Below are positions 32,101-42,000 of a stretch of DNA of 64,000 nucleotides, in pieces; position 1 is the stretch's first letter; the number at the start of each line of letters is the position of its first letter. The DNA lies in the NCBI GenBank assembly GCA_041687095.1, contig JAWLCQ010000006.1:8415-72414 (forward strand), in the 5' to 3' direction. Position numbers and translations under genes: made by a program. The notes beneath the pieces were generated by a model that did not search any database, was not told the DNA's origin, and was given only the letters and a program-made list of their open reading frames with translations. This DNA is from JAWLCQ01 sp041687095. GTDB lineage: Bacteria; Planctomycetota; Phycisphaerae; SM23-33.

Positions 32101-34329
32101 TTACTCGCCGCCGCCGCTCGTCCCGAGCCTCGCGTCGATCACGTCGAGGTACTTCTTGGCCTGGGCGGCCATCTGGGGGTACTGGCTCATGAGCTGCTCG
32201 GCCTTGTCCTTGGCCATGGCGTAGTCGCCCATGCGGTAGGCGGCCGCGATCCACTGCAGCAGCATCTTGGGCAGGAAGGCGGCGTCCTGGTAGTCCTGGA
32301 AGACGCGCTCCATGAGTTCGACGGCCCGGGCGTAGTCCTTGGTCTCGATGTAGTACTTGGCGATCCACTCCAGCGCCTCCCCGGCGAAGGGCGAGTCGGG
32401 CCAGCTCTCGGCGCACTTGCGGTAGGCGAGCAGCGCCTTGCCCAGTTGCTGCGTCTTCTGCTGCTCCGTCTCCATCTTCGCCGCCGCCGCCTCCAGCAGC
32501 GCCCCGATATTGTACTGCGCCTCGGCCGCCAGGTCCGAATTCTGCAGCCGCGTGACCTCGGTGAAGATCCGCATGGCCTCCTCGGTCTCGCCCGCCTCCT
32601 TCTTGGCGACGGCGATCTTGAACAGGGCCTGGTCCACGAGGGACGAGTCGGGGAAGAGCTGCATGAGGGTGCGGCAGATGCCGATGGCCTCGGTGAGCTT
32701 GTCCTGCACGAGCAGCAGGTCCCACTTGACGCTGAAGGCCTCCTCGACGACGTCGCGGTCGAGCGACGCCTTGATGTGGACGCTGATGACCTCGTCGATG
32801 CGGTCGAGGCCCTCGGCGGCCTTCTCGAAGGCCTTGCTCTTGAGCCCCACCTCGCGGAAGATCTGCCCGAGCTTCAGGTAGATCTTGCCCTCAATGAGGT
32901 TCTTGCGGGCCTTGTCGCGGAGGCGCTCGACGACGTTCTGCTCGATCACCACGTCCTGGATCTGCCCGATGAGGAGCTTGGCCTTGGCGGAGATCTGCCG
33001 CGGGTCGCGGCCCATCATGTGCTGCTCGTCCACGTAGGTCACGACGATGTCGTCGCCCTGCAGCGACGCCAGCATGTCGTCGCCGGTGTTGATCGCCGAC
33101 TCGTCCGTCACGATCGCCGTCACGATCTTCCCGACGAACACGCCCGTGTGCGGGCCCGTCTCGACGAGGTCGATCTCCAGTTCGTCGCGGCGGCGGATCT
33201 CCTCCCTGGGCGCCTCGAGGTCCACGTTCTGCGGGGCCTGCCCGTCGGCGAACTGCCGCACCGTGTACTCCGTGTGCAGCTTCACGCGGATGCGGTCGGG
33301 CTGATCCGTCCGGTCGCGGTCGAGGTCCTTCACGCGAAGGAAGCAGTCCTTGTCGCCGTACACGCCCTTGGTGTACTCCTTGTAGGCCCCGTCGGTGAAG
33401 CCCAGGGCGGCCGTGCCGACGAGCTGGATCGTCGCCAGGATCCTCTGGTCGATCTGCCCGTCCTGCGTGTTGCGGTCGGTGAAGACGACCTCGACCTGGT
33501 CGGCCCCGACGAACTGCAGGATCCCATCGCCCTTCTTCGGGGCGCCGAGTTCCGTGCGGATCGAGCCGATGTAGTGCTCCCCGGAGCGGCCCAGGGGCTC
33601 CAGGGTGATGACCTCCTCGTCGCCCGTCGCGGCGCGGAGGGCCACCTGGATGGCCTCGCCCTTGGCGGCGAGGACGACGAAGTCCTTGTCGAAGACCTTC
33701 ACGTAGAGGCGTTGCCCGGCCTCGGCGTAGGTCATGGACTTCTGGTTGGGCGGGACGCTGGTCCCGACCATCTCCAGGGCCTCGATGGCCTTGGTCCATC
33801 GCCCGAGCTTGAAGTGGCACTGGCCGATGTAGTAGTAGGCCTCGTTGGCGTAGACGCTCCAGGGGTAGTCGTTGGTGACCTTCCGGAAGCTCATGAAGGC
33901 GTTGTCGAGGCGGTCGAGCATGAAGTAGCAGATGCCGAGCTGGTAGAGGGCCTCGGCCTGCTCTTCGGGGTCCTCGCTCTCCTCGACGTTCCGCAGGGCG
34001 CGGATGGCGAGGGGGAAGTTGTTCTCCTTGAGGTGCTGCTTGCCCAGCACCAGGTGCGCCTTGAAGCGGGCCTTGCTCTTGGGGTACATCTGCGGGACGC
34101 TCTGCAAGAGCTTCACGCCTCGCTCCGTCTGCCCGGACTCCAGCAGCTCCAGGCCGCGGTCGAGCATGGTCTTGGCCTTGTACTCCGTGCGGGCGTCGTC
34201 GTCGCCCTCCTCGGCCGCGGGCGCCTGCCCGAACACCGCGCCCCCCGCCGGCAGCCCAAGGAGGCAGGCGACGAGGACCGCCCCCGCCGCGTACATCCGC
34301 CACATCCTGTCCATCTTGCTGTCTGTCAT
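32101..34329 (-). CDS. Exported TPR protein with an internal beta-repeat domain (742 aa)
   Basis: AAGGGTG supports ATG 34329. The N-terminus MTDSKMDRMWRMYAAGAVLVAC contains a possible lipobox LVAC (C22), and a signal-peptidase I site further on is also possible; either way it should be exported. TPR-like repeats occupy about 45-220 and 490-735. Between them lies a beta-type unit with the pattern CFLRVKDLDRDRTDQPDRI, VETGPHTGVFVGKI and GDDIVVTYVDE. The same unit occurs several times in the 2611-residue protein of this operon, so the two share a TPR-beta-TPR plan. It is probably a periplasmic or envelope-anchored scaffold acting with ExbB, whose gene follows after 27 bases. Confidence 0.82.
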   Translation of the reverse strand: MTDSKMDRMWRMYAAGAVLVACLLGLPAGGAVFGQAPAAEEGDDDARTEYKAKTMLDRGLELLESGQTERGVKLLQSVPQMYPKSKARFKAHLVLGKQHLKENNFPLAIRALRNVEESEDPEEQAEALYQLGICYFMLDRLDNAFMSFRKVTNDYPWSVYANEAYYYIGQCHFKLGRWTKAIEALEMVGTSVPPNQKSMTYAEAGQRLYVKVFDKDFVVLAAKGEAIQVALRAATGDEEVITLEPLGRSGEHYIGSIRTELGAPKKGDGILQFVGADQVEVVFTDRNTQDGQIDQRILATIQLVGTAALGFTDGAYKEYTKGVYGDKDCFLRVKDLDRDRTDQPDRIRVKLHTEYTVRQFADGQAPQNVDLEAPREEIRRRDELEIDLVETGPHTGVFVGKIVTAIVTDESAINTGDDMLASLQGDDIVVTYVDEQHMMGRDPRQISAKAKLLIGQIQDVVIEQNVVERLRDKARKNLIEGKIYLKLGQIFREVGLKSKAFEKAAEGLDRIDEVISVHIKASLDRDVVEEAFSVKWDLLLVQDKLTEAIGICRTLMQLFPDSSLVDQALFKIAVAKKEAGETEEAMRIFTEVTRLQNSDLAAEAQYNIGALLEAAAAKMETEQQKTQQLGKALLAYRKCAESWPDSPFAGEALEWIAKYYIETKDYARAVELMERVFQDYQDAAFLPKMLLQWIAAAYRMGDYAMAKDKAEQLMSQYPQMAAQAKKYLDVIDARLGTSGGGE

Positions 34330-34398
34330 GGATTCACCCTTGCTCGATCCGCTGTACTGCCGAGTTCCGTGTCGCTCGGCCGCCTGTCAAACGGTGTG

Positions 34399-36000
34399 CT
34401 AGAATTCCTCGTCCGTCTCCCGCAGCCCGGTGTCGACGCCGTACTTCTCGAGCAACTGGTGCGCCCGCGACGACTCCTGAGACTTGGGGTATACCTTCAT
34501 GATCCGCCGCGCCATGGCGACGGCGGTCTTGTCCTCGCCCGCCTGGTGCATGTACCACGCCTGCTGCCAGGCGGCCCGCGAGGCGTCGGGCGGGAACATC
34601 GTCTCGATCTCCTGGAGGGTCCGCATGGCCTCGTCGACCTTCTTCATGCGGTACTGGCAGTCCTGGATGGCCCAGAGCGTGCCCGGAGGCTTTCCGATCG
34701 TGCGGTAGAGCTTGATCGCCTCCTCGTAGCGGCCCATGTAGTGGTGGTAGAGGTGCGCCCTCGCCGCCAGCGCCCGCGAGGCGTAGGCCTCGTCGCCCAT
34801 CTTCTCGATGCCCTGGAGCTGCTTGTCGCACTCCGCCCACTTCTCCTGCCGCGCGTGCAGTTCGTACACCTTCCACGCGGCGAGGACGCGGTTCTTCATG
34901 TACCCGATGACCACCTGGGCCAGCTCGAACTCGCGGTTGGCGACCATGCGGTCGACGACCCAGTTCCACTTCGCGTCGCGCGCCTCGTCGCCCGCGATGG
35001 CCTTGACGATCTTGACGATCTCGTCGACGGCCTTCTGCACCCCGGCCTTGTCGCCCGTCCCGCGGGCGAGGTCCCAGTAGTGGATGTGGTACGTCCACAG
35101 GTCGTCCGTCTGCTTGTACCACTCGACGCGGGACTTGAAGTACTCGAAGAACGCCTTGCGGTCCTCGACCCGCCGCTCGGGCGTGGCGATCTCCCCGAGC
35201 TTCAGCGGGTGGCGGTCGATGCGAGAGAGGACCTCCAGGGCGTACTCGACGACGGCCTTGCGGTGCTTGGCGTTGTCGCGCGCGTCGGGGTTGACCAGCC
35301 ACTCATCCATGGCGCTGCAGTTCTGCTGGTTGATGTACCAGGCGGTGACGGAGTCCTTGGCGGATCGGGCCTCGTCGCGGTTGGCGGAGGCGAAGTCGGC
35401 GACGACCTGCTTCCAGTAGTGCACCGCCACGTCGTACTCGCCGGTCTTCCACTTGTGGTCGGCGAGGGTGCGGACGGCCCCGGCGGCGAGCCAGTGCTTG
35501 CGGTACTCCTCGTGGTCGGCCATCGCCTTCATGACGGCGAGGCCCTTGGCGGTGTCCCCGTTGTCGAAGTGGGCCTGGCCCATGAAGTACAGGGCGGGGG
35601 CGGCGTCGGGGACGTCGTGGGCGAAGTAGTCCAGCACCTCCTGGTAGAGCTTGATGGCGGTGTGGCGGTTCTTCGCGTAGTGCTGCGAGTACGCCTCCAT
35701 GAACAGCACGTGGGGCACGACGGGCGAGTCGGGGAACTGGACGCGGTACTTGTTGAACTCCGTCGCCGCCGACTCGAACACCTTGGGCTGCCGCTGCTTC
35801 TCGGCCCCTCGGAACAGGTTCAGGGCCTTGTCGTACTGGGCGCGTTCGAACATCGTCAGCGCCTTGTACCGCTCGGCGCTGAGGGAGGGGGTCCACGTCT
35901 GGGCGTGGAGCGTCCCCGCGAGCAGGGCCACGGCGAGAATCGCCGCGGGCCAGGCCCGATGAAACGTACTGCTGTTCGCTCGCTCCCTGGGGGTGCTCAT
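34399..36000 (-). CDS. Exported TPR-repeat protein (533 aa)
   Basis: A signal peptide is visible (AWPAAILAVALLAGTLHAQ, cleavage near residue 34). The rest is helical TPR-like sequence with repeats such as AQYDKALNLFRGAEKQ, AAPALYFMGQAHFDNGDTA and GRYEEAIKLYRTIGKP, ending in a last TPR unit near 490. It lacks the beta-type units of its two neighbours. The start is four bases after the stop of the giant gene. It is probably a periplasmic adaptor that binds the other TPR proteins. Confidence 0.82.
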   Translation of the reverse strand: MSTPRERANSSTFHRAWPAAILAVALLAGTLHAQTWTPSLSAERYKALTMFERAQYDKALNLFRGAEKQRQPKVFESAATEFNKYRVQFPDSPVVPHVLFMEAYSQHYAKNRHTAIKLYQEVLDYFAHDVPDAAPALYFMGQAHFDNGDTAKGLAVMKAMADHEEYRKHWLAAGAVRTLADHKWKTGEYDVAVHYWKQVVADFASANRDEARSAKDSVTAWYINQQNCSAMDEWLVNPDARDNAKHRKAVVEYALEVLSRIDRHPLKLGEIATPERRVEDRKAFFEYFKSRVEWYKQTDDLWTYHIHYWDLARGTGDKAGVQKAVDEIVKIVKAIAGDEARDAKWNWVVDRMVANREFELAQVVIGYMKNRVLAAWKVYELHARQEKWAECDKQLQGIEKMGDEAYASRALAARAHLYHHYMGRYEEAIKLYRTIGKPPGTLWAIQDCQYRMKKVDEAMRTLQEIETMFPPDASRAAWQQAWYMHQAGEDKTAVAMARRIMKVYPKSQESSRAHQLLEKYGVDTGLRETDEEF

Positions 36001-36004
36001 AGGG

Positions 36005-39000
36005 CTACTCCATTTCGCTGAAGGCCCGCTCCGTCAGGCGGCCGCGGGCGATCTTCGCCCACTTGTCCTCCGGGTAGTCCCAGGTGAGCTTCTTGAACGA
36101 CTGGTAGGCGAACTGGTAGTTGCGGGCGTTGAAGTACGACTCGCCCAGCCAGTACATCGCCTCGGGACGGATCTCGCGGTCGTCCGGATAGGTCTCGACG
36201 AGCAGCGCGAACCGCTCCGCCGCCGTCTTGAAGTCGTTCATCTTGTAGAAGCACTGCCCGCTGAGGAACAGCGCCCGCGACGCCAGCTTGTGCTGCGGGT
36301 TGCGGTCCTGGAACTTGAAGAACACCTCGCCGGCCGTGTCGTAGCGGCCGCGCTTGTAGTAGTAGTTGCCCAGCCGCACGACCGCGTTGGCCACCAGGGG
36401 GCTCTCGGGGTAGATGTACGTGAGCTTCACGTACTCCTCGCAGGCGGCGTCGTAGTTCTCGAGGGACTCGTAGCAGATGGCCTTCTGGAGCTGCGAGCGG
36501 GAGGCGTACTCGCTGGCGCCCCAGGTGGTGATGACGTTGGCGTAGCGGGCGATGGCCTCGTCGAAGTTGGCCAGTTCCTGCGCCAGGTTCGCCAGCAGGT
36601 ACTCGCCCTGCGAGGCGAGGGTGGTGTTGGGGTAGTCCGCCAGGGCCTCCTCGAGGATCCGCTTGCCCTGGGCCAGTTCCTCGGACGCCAGGTCCTCCTT
36701 GCCCAGCTTGCGGTGCTCCTTGGCGACCTCGAAGAGGGCCTCGGCCATCAGGAAGCGGGTCTTGACCGCCATCTCGGGGTCGGTGAAGAGCTTGGTGAAG
36801 ACGGCGACCTCGGCGTTGGCCCCGAAGAAGATCGAGCCCGTCCCCTCGACGGTCCGCTCGGCGTCGCTGGCGAGGCTGATCCTGTCGACGTAGGTGAACG
36901 TCACCTGGTCGCCGAACCCGACGCTCAGGACGTCGTCCTTCGGGTCGAGCCGCTCCTTCTTCTCCCCGACGTACACGGGCTCGAACGAGCCGGTGAACAC
37001 GCCCGAGTGCGGGAGCGTCTCGCTCAGCGTGAGCGTCAACTGATCGCCCACCCCACTCCTGGCCACGACGGTCAGCTCGTCCCGCGCGTCGGAGACGTCG
37101 CTGTCCGGGTCCGTCACCTGCACGAAGAACTTCTCGCCCAGGTGGATCGCGTTCTTGACGATCGTGTACGACGGGTCGAGCAGTTCCAGCCGCCCGTCCG
37201 ACAGCAGCCGGATCGAGCGCGTGTGCCGCTCCTTGGTGATCGCGTCCTCGACCGTCACGTGCACCACGTCGGACCCGCACACCACGAGGGTGGCGATCTT
37301 CTTCAGCTCGTCCTCGGTCCGCGGGACCAGCCCGTCGGTGGTGACGATCACGTCGTCGACCTCGTCCCCGGGCGAACCCATCTGCAGGCGGATGACGCCC
37401 GCGAAGGTCCCGGCGGAGAGCATGCTCTCGGCGTCGGCGCGGAAGTGCGACTGCACCCGCACGTCGTAGCCCTTGGCCCGCGCGAGCCCGTCGGCGGTCC
37501 CGATGGAGAGCGGGACGGCGACGATGCGGGCCTCGCGGTTTTCCTCCCGGGCGGCGTCGAGTTCGGACTGGGCGACGGCGGTCGCGGCCCAGTGGGACCC
37601 GGCGTGCAGGGCGAGCGTCGGGTAGTTCACCTCGAAGAGGATCGGGGCGATGACGCTGCAGCGGATCGGGTCCTCCGGCGTCCCGGCGGGCTGGGGGGCG
37701 GGGGCGGCGGACTTGCCCTGCGGGGAGTACTCCGGGTGCGTCGCGATCACGACGTCCTTGAAGACCACCGGGTCCTCGGGGAGGGCGAGCTTCTGCTTGA
37801 TCCGTTCGGCCTTGCGGGCGGCCTCGTCGCTCGTGTCCTTCTCCTGGGTCACCGACGTGCGGTAGACCAGCGGGCGCGGGGTGGCCTGCCCGGCCTCCAT
37901 GACCTCGTACTCGCGCTGGATCGGGACGCCCGGGGCGGTGTTTTCCTTATCCAGGTACGCCACCTTGATGATGTCATCCTGGCGGACCTTGATCTGGTCC
38001 CCGCCCGTCTGCTCGCCCGTCCGCAGGACGGCCATGAACGTGCCCGCGTGGTTGTGCTGCCCGTGCTGCCCCGTCTCCAGGGCCTTGAGCACCAGCCGCT
38101 CGCCGCTGCCGGTCGTCACCTCGATCTCCACCACGTCGCGTTCGTCCGTGAGGTCCAGGTCGTAGTCGACCACGCGGATCATGAGCTGGTCGCCCACGCG
38201 GAACCGCTTGGCGGGGTGGAAGATCGACTGCTTGGTCCTCTCGTCGATGTCCTCGTACGCCAGCTCGATCTCGCCGTTGTAGTACGACGCCTTGAGCGTG
38301 CTCGTCAGCTCCGGGGAGCCCACGGAGACGCGCTTCTCGTCCACGTACGTGACGGTGATGGTGTCCCCGGGGGCGATCTCCAGCGAGTCGTTGGTCCGCC
38401 CGGCGGTGAAGTCCTTCTCCACGGGGACGACGGGGCGGCCGTGGCTGTCGAGGATGGCGATCTCGCTGGCCTCGACGGCGTTGCCGGTGAAGTCCTCGAA
38501 CACCCACTGCACCTTGCGGAGGCGGGTGGGCTCGGCGAGGACGGCGGTGAACCCGTCGTCCGTCATCGTGATCTTGCCCTTGGGCTTGAGGTACTCCGCG
38601 AGGCCGGGGTTGGCCGCGACGCTGAACCACTCGGCGGGCAGCGGGGCGAACGTGCCGTCATCCTTCATGTACCCCACCACCGCCTGCGACTTGGCGTGCT
38701 GGTCGGCGACGAGGACCTCCAGCCTGTGCGCGCCCTTGGCGAGGAACACGCGGCGGGTCCAGCCGATCGTGTCCTTGGTCATGTTCCCGCCCAGGTACAT
38801 CTGGCCGTCGATCAGCAGGAACGCATGCTGCCAGTTGTGCGGGCTCAGGGGCTGGACGAACTTGAACTCGACCGCCTGGTCCTCCGGGAGCCAGAACACC
38901 CCGCTCATCTGGCTGACCATCCAGCCCTGGCGGTCCTTGTAGTCGGTGGCGGAGCGGTCGAACGCCGCCGCCTCCTGCCACCGCGCCTTGCCGCCCCGCA

Positions 39001-42000
39001 GGGCGATCTGCTTGCGCATGTCGTCCACGCTGCCGGCGTTGACGTTGTAGGCGGAGGCGACCGTCAGCCCGCCCTTCTGCTGCTCGGACCGTTCGGGGAA
39101 GGCGGCCAACTCCTCGTAGTCGCCCGCCAGCATCCCCAGCAGGGCGACCGAGCGGACCTGGCCGGGGCTCGTCATCTTGATCGACACCTGCTGCATCTCG
39201 TGCGAACTCATGGTGTCGACTTCGATGCTCTTGGGCTTCTTGCCGTCCGACAGCGAGGACCACGACTCCTTGCGGGTCGAGTTGATCAGCACCGACGGGT
39301 CCAGCCCCTCCGCCGTGTCCGACGCCGACGCCTTCGGCAGGGGGATGCCCGTGGGCACCTGCGCCCGGAACATGGCGCTGTGGGGCTCGGTCTCGGTGAG
39401 TTCAAACGACTCGATCACGTCCCCGCTCGACGTCGCGATCCGCACGGTGACCTTGTCCTTGCCCATGCTCACGTCGCGGTCGGGGTCGAGCACCTGCACG
39501 TACACCGGGCTGCCCGGGCGGACCGTGGTGCCCGACCGCAGCACGTCGAAGCGGCGGGAGGTTTCCTGGGCCTGGGCGGCGGCCATCTTGCGCTCCAGCG
39601 CCCGCTGCTCCTGCTCCTCGCGGGAGAGGATCTCGCCCGAACTCACCGCCAGCGAACCGTCGGCCTTCACCTCCAGGTTCTTGGGGGGGTAGTTGATCTC
39701 GTTGGCCTTCTGGTACTCGGGATCGATGCGGTAGCTGATCACGTCCTCGCCCAGGATCTCCAGGTTCATGTTCCCCGGGGCGGGCTGGCCGAGCGACGTG
39801 GTGATGCTGGCGGTGAACTCGTACTTGTCCGCGGAGCTGGGCAGGAGCTTGACGTGCTCCTCATCCTTCCCGACGGACGTGCGGACGACCACCGGGACCG
39901 CCGCGCCCCCGCGGGCGATGGCGAGGTTGGTGTCGCGGAGCTTCATGGTGAGCACGCGACCCGGGACGAGGATCGTCCGCAGGCGGGCCTGGCCGATGCG
40001 GACCTCGGTGTGCTGCAGCCCGCCCGGGAGGCGGAGGTGCAGCTCGCCCTCGAGGAAGGCGGCCTCGACGTGGTCGGGGACGCGGTCGAAGACCTTCCTC
40101 ACGTACTCGTACGCCTCCTTGTACTCCTCCTGGAGGAAGGACATCTTGGCGTAGAGGTAGTAGGCTTCGGCCTGGACGCGGACGTCCTCATGGTCGACGA
40201 GGCGTTCGAGGATCTCATCGGCCGCCCCGTAGTCGGCCATCGTGACGAACAGGTCGATCATCGAGTACAGGGCCCTCTGCCCCGCCTGCGTCTTGCTGTA
40301 GCGGGGGTTGGAGCGGAGGGACTGGTACTCGAGCTTGGCGGCCTGGAAGTTCTCCATGGCGCGGTAAATATTGCCCTTGGCGAGGAGGAGGCGGGCGGCG
40401 AGTTCGTCGGGGAGGTCCTGCTCGCGGAGCAGGACGGTCATCGCCAGGTCCAGGGCCTCCTTGAGGCGCTTCTGGGCGGCGAGCTGCTCGATGCACCAGG
40501 CGACGTAGTCGGGGTCCAGCGACTCCCAGGCCTTGGGCAGCATGCCGATCTTGGCCTCGGTGAGTTCCCACGCGCGGACCTCGTTGCCGAAGCTCAACGC
40601 CTGGGCGGCCATGTGCAGGTCGTACGTCGGGTCATCGGTGCGGACGGCGATGAGGCCGGTGATGGCGCGGGCGGCGCGGGACTTGACGACGGCCATCTGC
40701 TTGCGGGCTTTGTCGGGCACGGCGTGCATGCGGTCGAGGGCGGTGATGAACGCGAAGGCCATCTCGGACGCCCGGGCCTGCTCCAGCGTGCTGCACAGCG
40801 GCTCGATCCGCGAGCGGAGGTTGTAGTCCCAGTCGCCGTGGTCCGGCAGGTGGCGGGCGTAGGACGGGATGAGCGTGGCGAGGGAGGCCCAGTCGGCCTG
40901 GCGGGCGGCGTCGGCGGCGGCGACCTCCAGGGCGTAGACGCGGTGATGCGGGGCCCCGGAGTACGACGCCCCCGCGGCCAGTGCCTCGGCGAGGGTGCGG
41001 CAGAGCTGCATGCCCTGCGCGTTCATGCCCTTCCAGCCCTCGTCGCCCGTGGTGGCGTACCAGCGGGCGGTGTCGAAGAGCTGCTGGTGCAGCGTCACCC
41101 CCGCGAACCCCTCCTGCGCCACCTGCTCCAGCAGCGGGGGGAGGAGTTGGAACAGCATGTGGTTGCGCTTGCCGCTCTCGTACTGGCCCGCCGCCTCGCG
41201 GGCGGGGCCGTCGTGGTAGGCGATCACGCTGCAGGACTCGATCTGCGCCCGGGCGGGCCGCTTGGACACCAGGTTGCCCAGGTAGGCCTCGTAGAACTTC
41301 TGGGCCGCCTCCCCGTGCCCGGAGCGGCGGAGCATGCCGTACACCAGCCCCTCCGACCAGACGCTGTAGTCCTTCGTGCGGTCGGCGTCGGCGAGGTAGA
41401 AGGCCCAGATCGCCTCGGCCGACTTGGGGGAGAGCTTGCGGTCGGACGCGGCGAGGTTGTAGAGGTTGCTCAGCCAACTGTACGCGCCGGCCGAGGACGA
41501 GAAGGCGAACCCCTTCGTCCCCATCAGCACGCCGATCTCGTCGGCCCACTTCTGCTGGTTGTCGCGGTCGTTGCTCGCCTGGTTGTAGAGGTAGGCCAAC
41601 GCCCGCTCCCAGCCCATCCTGTCGTAGACGGGGGCGAAGACGCTCTGGGGGTCCTCCTTGGGATTGCGAGCACTGGCCAGTTCCTGCCAGACCCGCTCAT
41701 CCCCGGCCGACTTGGCCGCCTGGACCTGCTGGACGTAGTGCTTGGCGAGGGTGTAGAGCAGCCCGCTGTTGCCCAGTTCGCGGACGCGGCGAGCGGTGCC
41801 CTCCCAGTCCGCCCCCAGGCCCATCCGGGGCGCCCAGGTTTCGGCCATCGCGTAGAACCCGTCGCGGTCGTTCCACATGACCCCGCGGTGACGGGAGTAG
41901 ATGCGGTACAGCACCCACTCAGGGGCGTCCTTGGGCCCGTCGCCCGCGAAGAGCGTGCCCTTGGCCTGGGCGAGGATCTTGGCGACGTCCTCGGGGGCCT

